Part shown: piece after piece, positions 25,936-34,760 of the stretch | How the letters are laid out: the number at the start of each line of letters is the position of its first letter | How positions within the stretch are numbered: position 1 is the first letter of the stretch | Assembly: GCA_035571875.1 (NCBI GenBank) | Contig: DATNBR010000090.1 | Location: 1 to 64,000, forward strand | Direction: 5' to 3' | Length of the DNA stretch: 64,000 nt | From: Parafrigoribacterium_A sp035571875 | GTDB taxonomy: Bacteria > Actinomycetota > Actinomycetes > Actinomycetales > Microbacteriaceae | Made by a program: the position numbers and the translations under genes | The notes under the pieces: generated by a model | The model's database searches: none | The model's input: the letters and a program-made list of their open reading frames with translations, nothing else | What the model was told of the DNA's origin: nothing

Positions 25936-26420
25936 GGTGCCTTCGCCTCGCGCGCGAGGAACAGCTCGATCGCCTCGACGACGAGAGCGTGATCCTCCGC
26001 CTGCGCGAGACCCGAGACGGTGACCGTGCCGATCACGCCGCTGTCTCGAATGGCGATGGGAAAGCACCCGCCGTGGGCCGCATAGAGCGTGTTCTCGGCC
26101 CAGGGCCTGGTCTCGAACGGCGTTCCGGAGGCACGGTGGCGGAGCCCGACGAGGAAGGAGCTGACTCCGTACTTGCGCACCGTTCGGGTCTTGCGCGCCA
26201 CCCAGTCATCGTTGTTCGCCGCGGTTCCGGCGAGGGCGGCGTGGAACAGCTGCTGGTCGCCGCGCGTGATGTCGATGGTGATCGGCAGTCCTCGCTCCGT
26301 TCCGAAGCCCACGAGGATGCTGCCGAGCGCCCACGCGTCCTCGTGGCGAAAGCGGCTGAACACCAGCCGCTTCTCCTGCGCTTCGATCTCTGCCATCAGC
26401 GCCTCGGCATCCTCGTTCAC
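25932..26420 (-). CDS. UPF0303 family protein (GlcG/HbpS-like heme-degrading domain)
   Basis: 162 aa from GTG 26420, chosen because GGAG lies nine bases upstream and the length fits the family; GTG 26435 is the alternative. The RHEDAWALG segment, GLPITIDITRGDQQLFHAALAG, HGGCFPI and GVIGTVTVSGL are typical of UPF0303 and of HbpS-like heme-binding proteins. The biochemical role is unsettled. Coupled by a 4-bp overlap to the uvrA2 gene downstream and 64 bp after the SDR gene. Confidence 0.85.
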   Translation of the reverse strand: MNEDAEALMAEIEAQEKRLVFSRFRHEDAWALGSILVGFGTERGLPITIDITRGDQQLFHAALAGTAANNDDWVARKTRTVRKYGVSSFLVGLRHRASGTPFETRPWAENTLYAAHGGCFPIAIRDSGVIGTVTVSGLAQAEDHALVVEAIELFLAREAKAP

Positions 26421-26484
26421 TTCGTCGTTCTCCACTCTGTGTCTGGGGCGGCGGGATAAGCATTCATCGGATGGCCGTGAGCTC

Positions 26485-27243
26485 TCAGGCGAAGTCGCTG
26501 ACGTCTCCGACATAGCGCGTGTGATCGGCCGGCACCGGCTCCACAGCGGCAAGGGCGACCTCGGCAGCGAACTCCCCCACGTTGTACAACCGGCCTGCCG
26601 CCTCCTTGCGAGCGTCGATGGCGCCGGGGTTCGCGCGCTCCAGCAGGGTTGCCGTGATCGTGCCCTCGATCATGTCGCCGGACACGACGACGAAGTCGAT
26701 CCCGGCTTCGTCGAGGCGAGGAATCCGGTCGCGCAGCGCATCCTCACCGGCGCGTTTGCTGAGCGCCACGGGCAGATACTCGGGCATCGTCTCCACGGTC
26801 TTGATGAAGTGCGCCTGGTGACTCGTGACGAACACGACGCGAGCGCCTGGTGCGAGCAGCGGAATGGCCGTCTCGAGCAGGTTCACCTGCGCGTCGCGGT
26901 TGAGCTGCATGGCGTAGTCCTCGGCCATGCCGGATTCCATGCCGCCGGAGGCATTCAAGACGAGGATGTCGAGGCCGCCCCAGGCCTGTGCAACCGCATC
27001 GAACATCCCGGCCACGGATTCCGGGTCGGTCAGGTCCGCTCCGATCGCCATGGCCGTGCCGCCTGCCGCCTCGATCTTCTCGACCAGTTGGAGGGCTCGT
27101 TTCTCCTTGTTGCGGTAGTTGATGACGACGCTCGCACCCGCACCCGCCAGGTACATCGCGGTGTCGGCGCCGATGCCTCGCGAGGATCCCGTGACGAGCG
27201 CGCGCTTGCCGTCGAGTGAGCCTGAGGCAAGAGGATTGGTCAC
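26485..27243 (-). CDS. Short-chain dehydrogenase/reductase lacking the canonical YxxxK
   Basis: 252 aa from GTG 27243, with AGGAG upstream. The Rossmann glycine motif TGSSRGIG (18-25) and the LNASGG motif are normal for an NAD(P)-dependent SDR. The active-site region reads VFVTSHQAHF then MPEYLPVALSKRAGED. Ser141 and Tyr156 are present, but the lysine sits seven residues after the tyrosine (Lys163) instead of four. It may use a shifted lysine or be non-catalytic. Substrate unknown. Upstream of and co-directional with UPF0303 and uvrA2. Confidence 0.88.
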   Translation of the reverse strand: MTNPLASGSLDGKRALVTGSSRGIGADTAMYLAGAGASVVINYRNKEKRALQLVEKIEAAGGTAMAIGADLTDPESVAGMFDAVAQAWGGLDILVLNASGGMESGMAEDYAMQLNRDAQVNLLETAIPLLAPGARVVFVTSHQAHFIKTVETMPEYLPVALSKRAGEDALRDRIPRLDEAGIDFVVVSGDMIEGTITATLLERANPGAIDARKEAAGRLYNVGEFAAEVALAAVEPVPADHTRYVGDVSDFA

Positions 27244-27368
27244 GTGATTCAGCTCCTGTGTGTCGTGCGAAGGGCAGGCGGCGGCGTGCTCCACCCCGAG
27301 AATAGCAATAAGGCCCCTGCCGATCGGCCGGTGATGATAGTTTCGGTGTGACTCAAGAGGAGCCCATC

Positions 27369-27842
27369 ATGGTCGATTTCATCGTCAGTTATTCCTGGCT
27401 GTTGTGGCTCGTGCTCGTGTTGGTCTTCGTGATCATCGAGGTGAGCACCGTCGACTTCACCTTCCTCATGCTCGCGATCGGCAGCCTCGGCGGTCTCGCA
27501 TCCGGTCTTCTCGGTCTTCCCGTGTGGGCACAGGTCATCGTGGCCGCCGTGCTGTCCGTGCTGCTGCTGTTCCTCGTGCGACCGTGGCTCAAACGGGTGC
27601 TCGAGCGCGGCAGTGACCGCACACCGAGCAACGTGGATGCACTGCTCGGCCTCACCGGCGTCGTCACGACCGAGTTCGTCGACGGCCAGGGGCACGCCAA
27701 GCTCGCCAACGGTGAGGTGTGGACCGCGCGGCTGTCCCAGAGCAGCGGTCACCGCGCCGTCGAGGTCGGAGAGAACGTCATAGTCACCGCAATCGAGGGG
27801 GCGACCGCCATGGTCGTTCCGACCGAAAGGATCGCACAATGA
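27369..27842 (+). CDS. NfeD-like membrane protein
   Basis: 157 aa from ATG 27369, with AGAGGAG upstream. N-terminal hydrophobic helices (YSWLLWLVLVLVFVIIEV, FTFLMLAIGSLGGLASGLLG, VIVAAVLSVLLLFLV) are followed by a soluble OB-fold domain (LLGLTGVVTTEFVDGQG, GEVWTARLSQ). NfeD proteins pair with SPFH proteins in membrane microdomains. The TGA overlaps the ATG of the SPFH gene (ATGA), so translation is coupled. Confidence 0.92.
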   Translation: MVDFIVSYSWLLWLVLVLVFVIIEVSTVDFTFLMLAIGSLGGLASGLLGLPVWAQVIVAAVLSVLLLFLVRPWLKRVLERGSDRTPSNVDALLGLTGVVTTEFVDGQGHAKLANGEVWTARLSQSSGHRAVEVGENVIVTAIEGATAMVVPTERIAQ

Positions 27843-28756
27843 ACGAGGGCCAGATCTTCGGGCAGGTGATCCTTGTGATCCTGCTCATCATCGTCGCGAT
27901 TTTCGTGCTGGTGATCCTGTTTCGCTCGATCCGCATCGTGCCGCAGGCCACGGCGGGCGTGGTCGAACGTCTCGGTAAGTACCACAAGACGCTCGCGCCT
28001 GGGCTCAACATCCTCATTCCGTTCATCGATCGCTTGCGCCCGCTCATCGACATGCGCGAGCAGGTCGTCTCCTTTCCCCCGCAGCCCGTCATCACCGAGG
28101 ACAACCTCGTCGTGTCTATCGACACCGTCGTCTACTTTCAGGTGACGGATGCCCGCGCCGCGACCTACGAGATCGCCAACTATCTCGGCGCGGTCGAACA
28201 GCTGACCACCACCACCCTGCGTAACGTGGTCGGTGGGCTGAACCTCGAGCAGGCGCTCACCAGCCGCGACAACATCAACGGCCAACTGCGCATCGTGCTC
28301 GATGAGGCGACGGGCAAGTGGGGCATTCGCGTCGGTCGCGTCGAGCTCAAGGCGATCGACCCACCGCTGTCGATCCAGGACTCGATGGAGAAGCAGATGC
28401 GCGCCGAGCGCGACAAGCGCGCGGCCATCCTCACCGCCGAGGGAACGAAGCAGGCGGCTATCCTGCAGGCCGAGGGTGCGCGGCAGGCCGCGATTCTCGA
28501 GGCTGAGGGTGACGCCAAGGCCACCGTGCTGCGCGCGGAGGGCGAGGGGCAGGCGATCACGACCGTCTTCAAGGCGATTCACGACGGCGATGCCGACCCG
28601 AAGCTGCTCGCGTACCAATACCTCCTGACCCTGCCCAAGCTCGCCGAGGGTGAGTCGAACAAGCTGTGGATCATCCCGTCGGAGTTCACCGACGCGATGC
28701 AGAGCATCGGTGCGGGATTCCTGGGTAATAAGGGTGCCGCGCCGCCCACCGCGTAG
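27839..28756 (+). CDS. SPFH/band 7 (stomatin-like) membrane protein
   Basis: 305 aa. One N-terminal membrane helix (about 7-25), then an SPFH domain: RIVPQATAGVVERLGKYHKTLAPGLNILIPFID and MREQVVSFPPQPVITEDN. A coiled-coil region with repeated alanine/glutamate units (AILTAEGTKQAAILQAEGARQAAILEAEG) follows. Stomatin/QmcA-like scaffold for membrane domains, partner of the upstream NfeD. The 3' end overlaps the next gene by 23 bp if that gene starts at GTG 28734. Confidence 0.93.
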   Translation: MNEGQIFGQVILVILLIIVAIFVLVILFRSIRIVPQATAGVVERLGKYHKTLAPGLNILIPFIDRLRPLIDMREQVVSFPPQPVITEDNLVVSIDTVVYFQVTDARAATYEIANYLGAVEQLTTTTLRNVVGGLNLEQALTSRDNINGQLRIVLDEATGKWGIRVGRVELKAIDPPLSIQDSMEKQMRAERDKRAAILTAEGTKQAAILQAEGARQAAILEAEGDAKATVLRAEGEGQAITTVFKAIHDGDADPKLLAYQYLLTLPKLAEGESNKLWIIPSEFTDAMQSIGAGFLGNKGAAPPTA

Positions 28757-29507
28757 CTCCGGCTATTTCGCCTCCGCTCCCCCGCGCGTCCTCGCGCACC
28801 GGGGTCTGGCGATCGGCGCGCCCGAGAACACGCTGCTCGCGTTCGCGAAGGCGATCACCATCGGAGTGACCCACATCGAGACGGATGTGCACGCGAGCAG
28901 CGATGGCATCGCCGTGATCAGCCACGATCCCGACCTCACGCGGCTGATCGGGCGCGACACTCGCGTCAACGAGCTGTCGATGCTCGAACTCGGTCGTCTC
29001 GAACTGGGTGACGGGCAGGGCTTCTCGAGCCTCGCCGAAGCGCTCGACGGCTTTCCCGAGACGCGATTCAACATCGATGTGAAGTCGCCGGATGCGGTGG
29101 AACCGACGGTGCGCGCGATCCGCGCCGCGAATGCCACGTCCCGCGTTCTCGTCACCTCGTTCAGCGAACGGAGGCGGGCCGCAGCGGTACGCCGGCTGCC
29201 CGGGGTCGCCAGCTCGGCATCCGCCCCCCTGTTCGGCGCGGCACTCCTCGCCGGAAAGCTCGGTCTCGCTCCCCTGCTGCGCCTCGCGCTCAGCAACGTG
29301 GATGCCGTGCAGATTCCCGAGCGGGCGGCGGGAATGAACACCGTCACTCCCCGTCAGCTACGGCTCCTGCACGCCGCAGGCATCGAAGTGCACGTGTGGA
29401 CCGTCAACGACGTCCCGACAATGACCCGACTGCTCGACCTGGGCGTCGATGGTCTCGTCACCGACCGCGCGGATCTTGCGATGGAACTGATGAAATCCCG
29501 CGTCTGA
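28734..29507 (+). CDS. Glycerophosphodiester phosphodiesterase
   Basis: About 257 aa. GDPD TIM barrel: LAHRGLAIGAPENTLLAF (catalytic His and Arg), HIETDVHASSDG (metal-binding Glu/Asp), VISHDPDLTRL, and WTVNDVPTMTRLLDLGVDGLVTDRADL. Hydrolyses deacylated phospholipid head-group diesters to glycerol-3-phosphate. No ATG begins near the conserved region. GTG 28734 (inside the SPFH 3' end) or GTG 28710 are the best starts, so the gene is probably coupled to SPFH. Confidence 0.9.
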   Translation: MPRRPPRSSGYFASAPPRVLAHRGLAIGAPENTLLAFAKAITIGVTHIETDVHASSDGIAVISHDPDLTRLIGRDTRVNELSMLELGRLELGDGQGFSSLAEALDGFPETRFNIDVKSPDAVEPTVRAIRAANATSRVLVTSFSERRRAAAVRRLPGVASSASAPLFGAALLAGKLGLAPLLRLALSNVDAVQIPERAAGMNTVTPRQLRLLHAAGIEVHVWTVNDVPTMTRLLDLGVDGLVTDRADLAMELMKSRV

Positions 29508-29612
29508 CCGGGCATTCAGTCTGTGAAGGGGCTGGGAATGGCGCGGGGCGGAAAGGTTCTACCCAGCTTTGGGGTTTATAACTTTGAATGCATCGCGAGA
29601 AGGGACCACACA

Positions 29613-29978
29613 ATGGCGGATCGCAGTTTGCGCGGAATGAGGCTCGGATCCCAGAGCCTCCAGAGTGAAGAGGGCGTCACCTTTTCCCCGCGGAAGAAGA
29701 GTACCTACCAGGCCGCAGACGGCTCGACCTTCGAGGTGATGTTCTCTGCCGATGCAGAAGTGCCCACCGAGTGGGAGTCGCCGAAGAGCGGTCAGTCGGG
29801 GCGGCTCCTCGATGACAACGGTCGTCAGGTCGAATTCGACGAGGCTGACGTCAAGGTCCCGCGCAGCCACTGGGACATGCTTCTCGAGCGCCGTACGCGC
29901 CCCGAGCTGGAAGAATTGCTCCAGGAGCGACTCGACTTCCTCCGCGCGCGTCGCGGCCAGCACAAGATCGGCGCCTGA
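29613..29978 (+). CDS. rbpA: RNA polymerase-binding protein RbpA
   Basis: 121 aa. Actinobacterial general transcription factor that binds RNA polymerase and the principal sigma factor and stabilises the open complex. MADRSLRGMRLGSQSLQSEEGV is the family N-terminus; DMLLERRTRPELEELLQERLDFLRARR is the C-terminal sigma-interacting helix. Start at 29613 after AGAAGGGA. A possible -10 TATAAC lies at 29577-29582. Convergent with ppm1, only 6 bp apart. Confidence 0.95.
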   Translation: MADRSLRGMRLGSQSLQSEEGVTFSPRKKSTYQAADGSTFEVMFSADAEVPTEWESPKSGQSGRLLDDNGRQVEFDEADVKVPRSHWDMLLERRTRPELEELLQERLDFLRARRGQHKIGA

Positions 29979-29984
29979 GCGGGT

Positions 29985-30704
29985 CTAAGACCTGCGGGTC
30001 CTGGCGCTCATCCCCCACAGGGTGACCCTGAAGAGCGCCTCGGCGACAATGCCGAGGTGCATTTTGGAGCGCCCTGCGGCACGCTCGGTGAAGACGATCG
30101 GATACTCGACCACCGAGCGGCCGGACCGTTCCATACGCCAGGCGAGTTCGACCTGGAAGCAGTACCCCTGGGACGAGACCGTCGAAAGCTCGAGCGAGCG
30201 CAGGGCATCCGCTCGGAACACCCGGTAGCCCGAGGTGAGGTCGCGCAGGCGTGACCGCAGCATGCGCCGGGCGTACCCGTTGCCGACCCGGGAGATCGTC
30301 TGCCTGAGCCACGGCCAGTGCAGCACTCGCCCGCCTGGCATCCAGCGCGAGCCGATCACGAGATCTGCGCCGTCGCGAGCCGACGTGAGCATCGGCACCA
30401 GTTCCGTAGGGTCGTGCGAACCGTCGGCGTCCATCTCCACGATGAACCGGTACCCTGCCTGCTCGGCGCGTGCGAAACCGGCGCGATAGGCCGCTCCGAG
30501 CCCCTCCTTGCCGCGCCGGTGCAGCACCGAGATCGCGGGATCAGCCGCGGCGAGGTCATCGGCCAGCGCGCCGGTGCCGTCGGGACTCGCGTCGTCGACG
30601 ACGAGCACGTCGGCATCGGGCACAGCCTGACGCAATCTGCCGATGAGGGCCGGGAGGCTCTCTGCCTCGTTATACGTCGGCACGATCACGAGGACGTCAG
30701 CCAC
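29985..30704 (-). CDS. ppm1: Polyprenol monophosphomannose synthase (GT2 family)
   Basis: 239 aa. Transfers mannose from GDP-mannose to polyprenyl phosphate, supplying the donor for lipoglycan and protein mannosylation. GT2 motifs: IVPTYNEAESLPALI, VVDDASPDGTG, FIVEMDADGSHDPTELVPML (the DxD-type site), and a SQGYCFQVELAW segment. It starts 8 bp inside the end of lnt. In M. tuberculosis the two activities are fused in one protein; here they are separate adjacent genes. Confidence 0.93.
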   Translation of the reverse strand: MADVLVIVPTYNEAESLPALIGRLRQAVPDADVLVVDDASPDGTGALADDLAAADPAISVLHRRGKEGLGAAYRAGFARAEQAGYRFIVEMDADGSHDPTELVPMLTSARDGADLVIGSRWMPGGRVLHWPWLRQTISRVGNGYARRMLRSRLRDLTSGYRVFRADALRSLELSTVSSQGYCFQVELAWRMERSGRSVVEYPIVFTERAAGRSKMHLGIVAEALFRVTLWGMSARTRRS

Positions 30705-32229
30705 GGCGCCTCCCTCGTGCGAGCGTCAGCAGCAGCCCGAGGATGAGGCCGGCGAGGCCGATGCCGCCGGCCAACCACTCGACGACCGGGCCGATCACCA
30801 TCGCGGGCGTGACGGCCGAGGAGAGCGGCACGTTCTCGAGCATCGCCCCGGCCTTGTAGTCGGGCAACTGGGCGATGACGCTCCCGTCGGGGGCGAACAT
30901 GCCGCTCATCCCCACGGTCGAGATGTTGACGACGCTGCGCCCCGTCTCGATCGCGCGCAGCCTCGCGATCGCGATCTGCTGTCGCGACTCGTCGCTGTGG
31001 CCGAAGTCGGCATTGTTCGTGGGTGCGAGGATGAGCTGCGCTCCCCCGTCGATCATCCGGCGCACGAGCGAGTCGTCCACGATGTCGAAGCAGATCGCGA
31101 CACCGGCCTTGATGCCCTCGATGTCGAACACGTTCGAGCGCTGGCCAAAGGAATAGTCGCGCGGCACCATGTCGAGCAGGTCCGGCGCGAGCGGATACCA
31201 GAACGCGCGGTCGGGCAGGTATTCGGCGAACGGCACGGGGTGGATCTTGTCGTACTGCTGCACCGCGCCCTTGCCCGCCTCCCAGAGCAGCAGGCTGTTG
31301 AACATCCGACCCTTGCTGTCCTGTGTGATCGTGCCGGTGACCAGCGGCGCGTGCATGCGCTCGGAGACGAAGTCCAGCACCTGGGCCGACTGCGGGCTGC
31401 GGAGCGGATCGACGTCGGCGGCGTTCTCCGGCCAGACCACGACATCCGCCCGTTTGCCGAAGAGCGGAACGGTGGCCTGCAGGTGATCATCGAGCGTTGT
31501 GCCGGGCGGATGCTGGGCAAACAGTCCGGCATCTGCATTTCCCTGCACCGCGGCCACGCGCATCGTGCCGGAGGACTGCACGGGCCACGCCGGTATCGCG
31601 ACGAGCACGAGCACCGCGGCCGTCGCGATGATGCCGCGCACGGACCAGTCGAACCCGATCTCGAGCAGTAGTTGCAGCGCGATGGCACTCAGCCAGGCCA
31701 GAAGGAAGGTGAGGCCGGAGACCCCGACCCAGGTGACGAGCGACGAGAACGGACTGTCTGACTGCGAGAACGCGAGCCTGCCCCAGGAGAAGCCGCCGTA
31801 AGGCCAGACGCTCGCCACCCCCTCGCGCAGTGTCCAGAGGCCGGCGAGCACGAGCGGAATGCCGGCGATGCGTGTGGTCCGGGTGGTCCAGATGAGCGGC
31901 ACCCAGCGCCAGGCGAGCGCGATGAGCATCGCGCCGAGCGCAAAGAAGATCGACTCGAGGCCGGCCAGGGCGAGCCAGGGAATCGGCCCGAGGTAGACGG
32001 TGAGCCAGAAGATGTGGTGGCCGAAGAAGGAGAAGCCGCCGATGAACCCGATGAGCAGGGAGCCGGCGACACTGCGACCGCGCAGCGACCACAGGATCAT
32101 CCCGGTGCCGACGAAGATGAGCGGCCACCAGCCCAGCGCGGGGAAAGCCGCCGCGTTCAGAGCCCCGCCGAGAGCGGCTGCACCTGCGGCCCACGCCAGT
32201 GACAGCGGTGGTCTCGGACTCGGGTGCAC
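30697..32229 (-). CDS. lnt: Apolipoprotein N-acyltransferase
   Basis: 510 aa. Adds the third acyl chain to lipoproteins. An N-terminal block of six to seven membrane helices is followed by a nitrilase-like domain. The catalytic triad is visible as Glu268 (VVWPENA), Lys328 (YDKIHPVPF) and Cys380 (GVAICFDIV). GTG start at 32229. It forms an operon with ppm1 (8-bp overlap) and follows helY by 50 bp. Lipoproteins in this window that could be substrates are CtaC and the FKBP protein. Confidence 0.94.
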   Translation of the reverse strand: MHPSPRPPLSLAWAAGAAALGGALNAAAFPALGWWPLIFVGTGMILWSLRGRSVAGSLLIGFIGGFSFFGHHIFWLTVYLGPIPWLALAGLESIFFALGAMLIALAWRWVPLIWTTRTTRIAGIPLVLAGLWTLREGVASVWPYGGFSWGRLAFSQSDSPFSSLVTWVGVSGLTFLLAWLSAIALQLLLEIGFDWSVRGIIATAAVLVLVAIPAWPVQSSGTMRVAAVQGNADAGLFAQHPPGTTLDDHLQATVPLFGKRADVVVWPENAADVDPLRSPQSAQVLDFVSERMHAPLVTGTITQDSKGRMFNSLLLWEAGKGAVQQYDKIHPVPFAEYLPDRAFWYPLAPDLLDMVPRDYSFGQRSNVFDIEGIKAGVAICFDIVDDSLVRRMIDGGAQLILAPTNNADFGHSDESRQQIAIARLRAIETGRSVVNISTVGMSGMFAPDGSVIAQLPDYKAGAMLENVPLSSAVTPAMVIGPVVEWLAGGIGLAGLILGLLLTLARGRRRG

Positions 32230-32279
32230 TAGGACAGCCTAGATTGTCCGGGCTGGGGGAACTCTCGCACCGATGTGCT

Positions 32280-34760
32280 CTATGCGACGCTCGAGTACGC
32301 CACGATGCCGCGCCTGATGGCCTCGAGTGCCGTGCGGGCGTTGCTCGCGACCGTGGCGCTCCCGACGAGCGAGATCTGGTCGAGCAGGTCGATCGTCTGC
32401 TTGCACATGCGCACGAAGTCGCCGGCCGCGAGGTCGGCGTCGCTCAGAACCGAATCGAGGTGTGCCCCCTGCGCCCAGCGGTTCATCGCGAGGGCGAGCC
32501 CCGTGGAGAGCGGATTGCTGCCCGGGAGTCTGTGCTGCTGTTCGAGATCGTCGAGCCTGCTCCACAGTTCCGTCGTCTTCTCCAGGGCGGGCCGGAACGC
32601 ACCCTTCGGCAGGTAGCGATCGGAGGGCTGCCCCTCGTCGCGTCGCGGCTCATAGACGAGCGTTGCCGCCATCGCGGCGAGGCCGGCCGGGTCGAGATCG
32701 TTCCAGACGTTGCGGCGCAGGCACTCGGCGACGAGCAGGTCGCGCTCGCCGTAGATGCGGCGCAGCATCTTGCCATGCGGGCCAACGGTTACGGTGCCGT
32801 GTGAGTCCTGCACGAGATAGCCGAGCACGAGCAGCACCTCGGTGACGCGATCGAAGACCCTGGCGACGGCGCCGGTGCGGGTTCTGATCTGCCGGGTGAG
32901 GTCATCCGTCTGTTTCTTGAGCTTCCACCAGCGCTCCGCCCACCGGGCGTGCGTCTCGCGATCTCGGCAACTGTTGCACGGGTGCTGTTTGAGACGCCTG
33001 CGCAACTCGGCGAGCTTGCGCTGCCGCTTGTCGCGTGCCGCCCTCGACTGCTGGTCGGAGCGGAGCGCACCCTTGCGTTCGAGGTCGGTGAGCTCCCGCC
33101 GGATGCCGGAGTACTCGGCGAAGTCGCCCAGGTGGCACTGCATCGACTTCGCATACCCGGCGAGCGACTCCTCCTGGCTGCGCACCTTGCGGGCGAGGTC
33201 GACCACGGCGCGGTCTGCCTGGAACTGGGCGAAGGACGACTCCAGCACCTCCCGCGTGCGGTCACGACCGAACTGCTCGATCAGGTTGACCGCCATGTTG
33301 TAGGTCGGGCTGAAACTCGAATTGAGCGGATAGGTGCGCCGCGAGGCCAGAGATGCGACGGCCTGCGGGTCGAGGCCCTCCTGCCACTGGATGACCGAGT
33401 GTCCTTCCACGTCGATGCCGCGGCGGCCGGCACGACCGGTGAGCTGGGTGTACTCCCCCGGCGTGATCGGCACCCTTGCCTCGCCATTGAACTTCTCGAG
33501 CTTCTCGAGCACGACGGTGCGCGCGGGCATGTTCATGCCGAGCGAAAGCGTCTCGGTGGCGAAGACCACCTTGACGAGCTTGCGCTGGAACAGCTCCTCG
33601 ACGACCTCTTTGAAGGCGGGCAGCATGCCGGCGTGATGGGCCGCGACCCCGCGTTCGAGGCCGCCGAGCCACTCCCAGTAGCCGAGCACCGCGAGGTCCT
33701 CGTCGCGCAGGGTGCGACAGCGCTCCTCGACGATCTCGCGAATCTCGTCTCGCTCCGTGGTGGTGGTGAGTCGCACTCCGGCCCTCAGCACCTGGTTGAC
33801 GGCGCCGTCGCAGCCCGCGCGGCTGAAGATGAAGAAGACCGCGGGCAGGAGATTCTTGGAATCCAGGAGTTCCACGAGCCCGGCGCGATCCATCCGCCCG
33901 CTCTCACGTGCCTGTCTCGCGTGATAGCGGCCGAGCTCGCTCTGCCGCCTCCCGCCCATCGACCGCCCATTCGAGGCCGCCAGTCGAACGAGTTCTGGGT
34001 TGACCCGGGACAGTGCCGACGGTGCTGTGCCGGTCTCGCCGGGTGCCGCCGACGCGCTTCTGCCGAGTTCGGTCGAAGCATCGAACAGGTCGAGGAGCTT
34101 GCTGCGTACGAGCACGTGCTGCTCGAGCGGCACCGGACGCTCTTCGGAGACGACCACGGCCGTCTCGCCGCGCACGGCCTGCAGCCAGTCGCCGAACTCC
34201 TCGGCGTTCGAGACGGTCGCGCTGAGCGACACGAGTCGCACGTGCTGCGGGAGATGGATGATGACCTCCTCCCACACGGCGCCCCGGAAGCGGTCGGCGA
34301 GGTAGTGCACCTCGTCCATCACGACGAAGGCGAGCTCGCTCAGGAGGTCGGAGTCGGCGTACAGCATGTTGCGCAACACCTCGGTGGTCATCACCACGAT
34401 GCGGGCCTGCGAATTGATGTTCGTGTCGCCGGTGAGCAGGCCGACCTCATCCGGCCCGTACTCGGCGAGGAACTCCTGGTACTTCTGGTTGCTGAGTGCC
34501 TTCATCGGAGCGGTATAGAAGACCTTCGCGCGCGGCTGTTGCATCGCGAGGTACACGGCGAACTCCGCGACGATGGTCTTGCCCGCGCCCGTCGGAGCTG
34601 CGACGAGCACGCTCTTACCCTCTTCGAGCGAGCCGCAGGCACTCAGCTGGAACGAGTCGAGGTCGAACGCGAGCCTGCTGCGGAAATCCTCAAGTTGCGG
34701 CAAGGACCTGCGATTGCGGGACGCTGCGTAGCGCTCGGCGGGCGAGAGCTGCGGCGTCAT
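32280..34760 (-). CDS. helY: DEVH-box RNA helicase (Ski2/HelY family)
   Basis: 826 aa. Superfamily 2 helicase: motif I APTGAGKT, Ia APMKALSNQKYQEF, motif II DEVHYLADRFRG, motif III SLSATVSNAEEF, then ATETLSLGMNMPARTVV and QLTGRAGRRGID (motif VI). The C-terminal part has the DSHCT-like domain. Expected to act in RNA processing or decay. It overlaps tatC by 4 bp at its start. The long plus-strand frame across this gene is an antisense shadow. Confidence 0.93.
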   Translation of the reverse strand: MTPQLSPAERYAASRNRRSLPQLEDFRSRLAFDLDSFQLSACGSLEEGKSVLVAAPTGAGKTIVAEFAVYLAMQQPRAKVFYTAPMKALSNQKYQEFLAEYGPDEVGLLTGDTNINSQARIVVMTTEVLRNMLYADSDLLSELAFVVMDEVHYLADRFRGAVWEEVIIHLPQHVRLVSLSATVSNAEEFGDWLQAVRGETAVVVSEERPVPLEQHVLVRSKLLDLFDASTELGRSASAAPGETGTAPSALSRVNPELVRLAASNGRSMGGRRQSELGRYHARQARESGRMDRAGLVELLDSKNLLPAVFFIFSRAGCDGAVNQVLRAGVRLTTTTERDEIREIVEERCRTLRDEDLAVLGYWEWLGGLERGVAAHHAGMLPAFKEVVEELFQRKLVKVVFATETLSLGMNMPARTVVLEKLEKFNGEARVPITPGEYTQLTGRAGRRGIDVEGHSVIQWQEGLDPQAVASLASRRTYPLNSSFSPTYNMAVNLIEQFGRDRTREVLESSFAQFQADRAVVDLARKVRSQEESLAGYAKSMQCHLGDFAEYSGIRRELTDLERKGALRSDQQSRAARDKRQRKLAELRRRLKQHPCNSCRDRETHARWAERWWKLKKQTDDLTRQIRTRTGAVARVFDRVTEVLLVLGYLVQDSHGTVTVGPHGKMLRRIYGERDLLVAECLRRNVWNDLDPAGLAAMAATLVYEPRRDEGQPSDRYLPKGAFRPALEKTTELWSRLDDLEQQHRLPGSNPLSTGLALAMNRWAQGAHLDSVLSDADLAAGDFVRMCKQTIDLLDQISLVGSATVASNARTALEAIRRGIVAYSSVA

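Noticed and set aside
29534..29558. SigR-type promoter (GGGAAT...GTT) upstream of rbpA
   Set aside because: The spacer is 16 bases whereas SigR-type promoters use about 18-19; the match is too weak to report as a feature.
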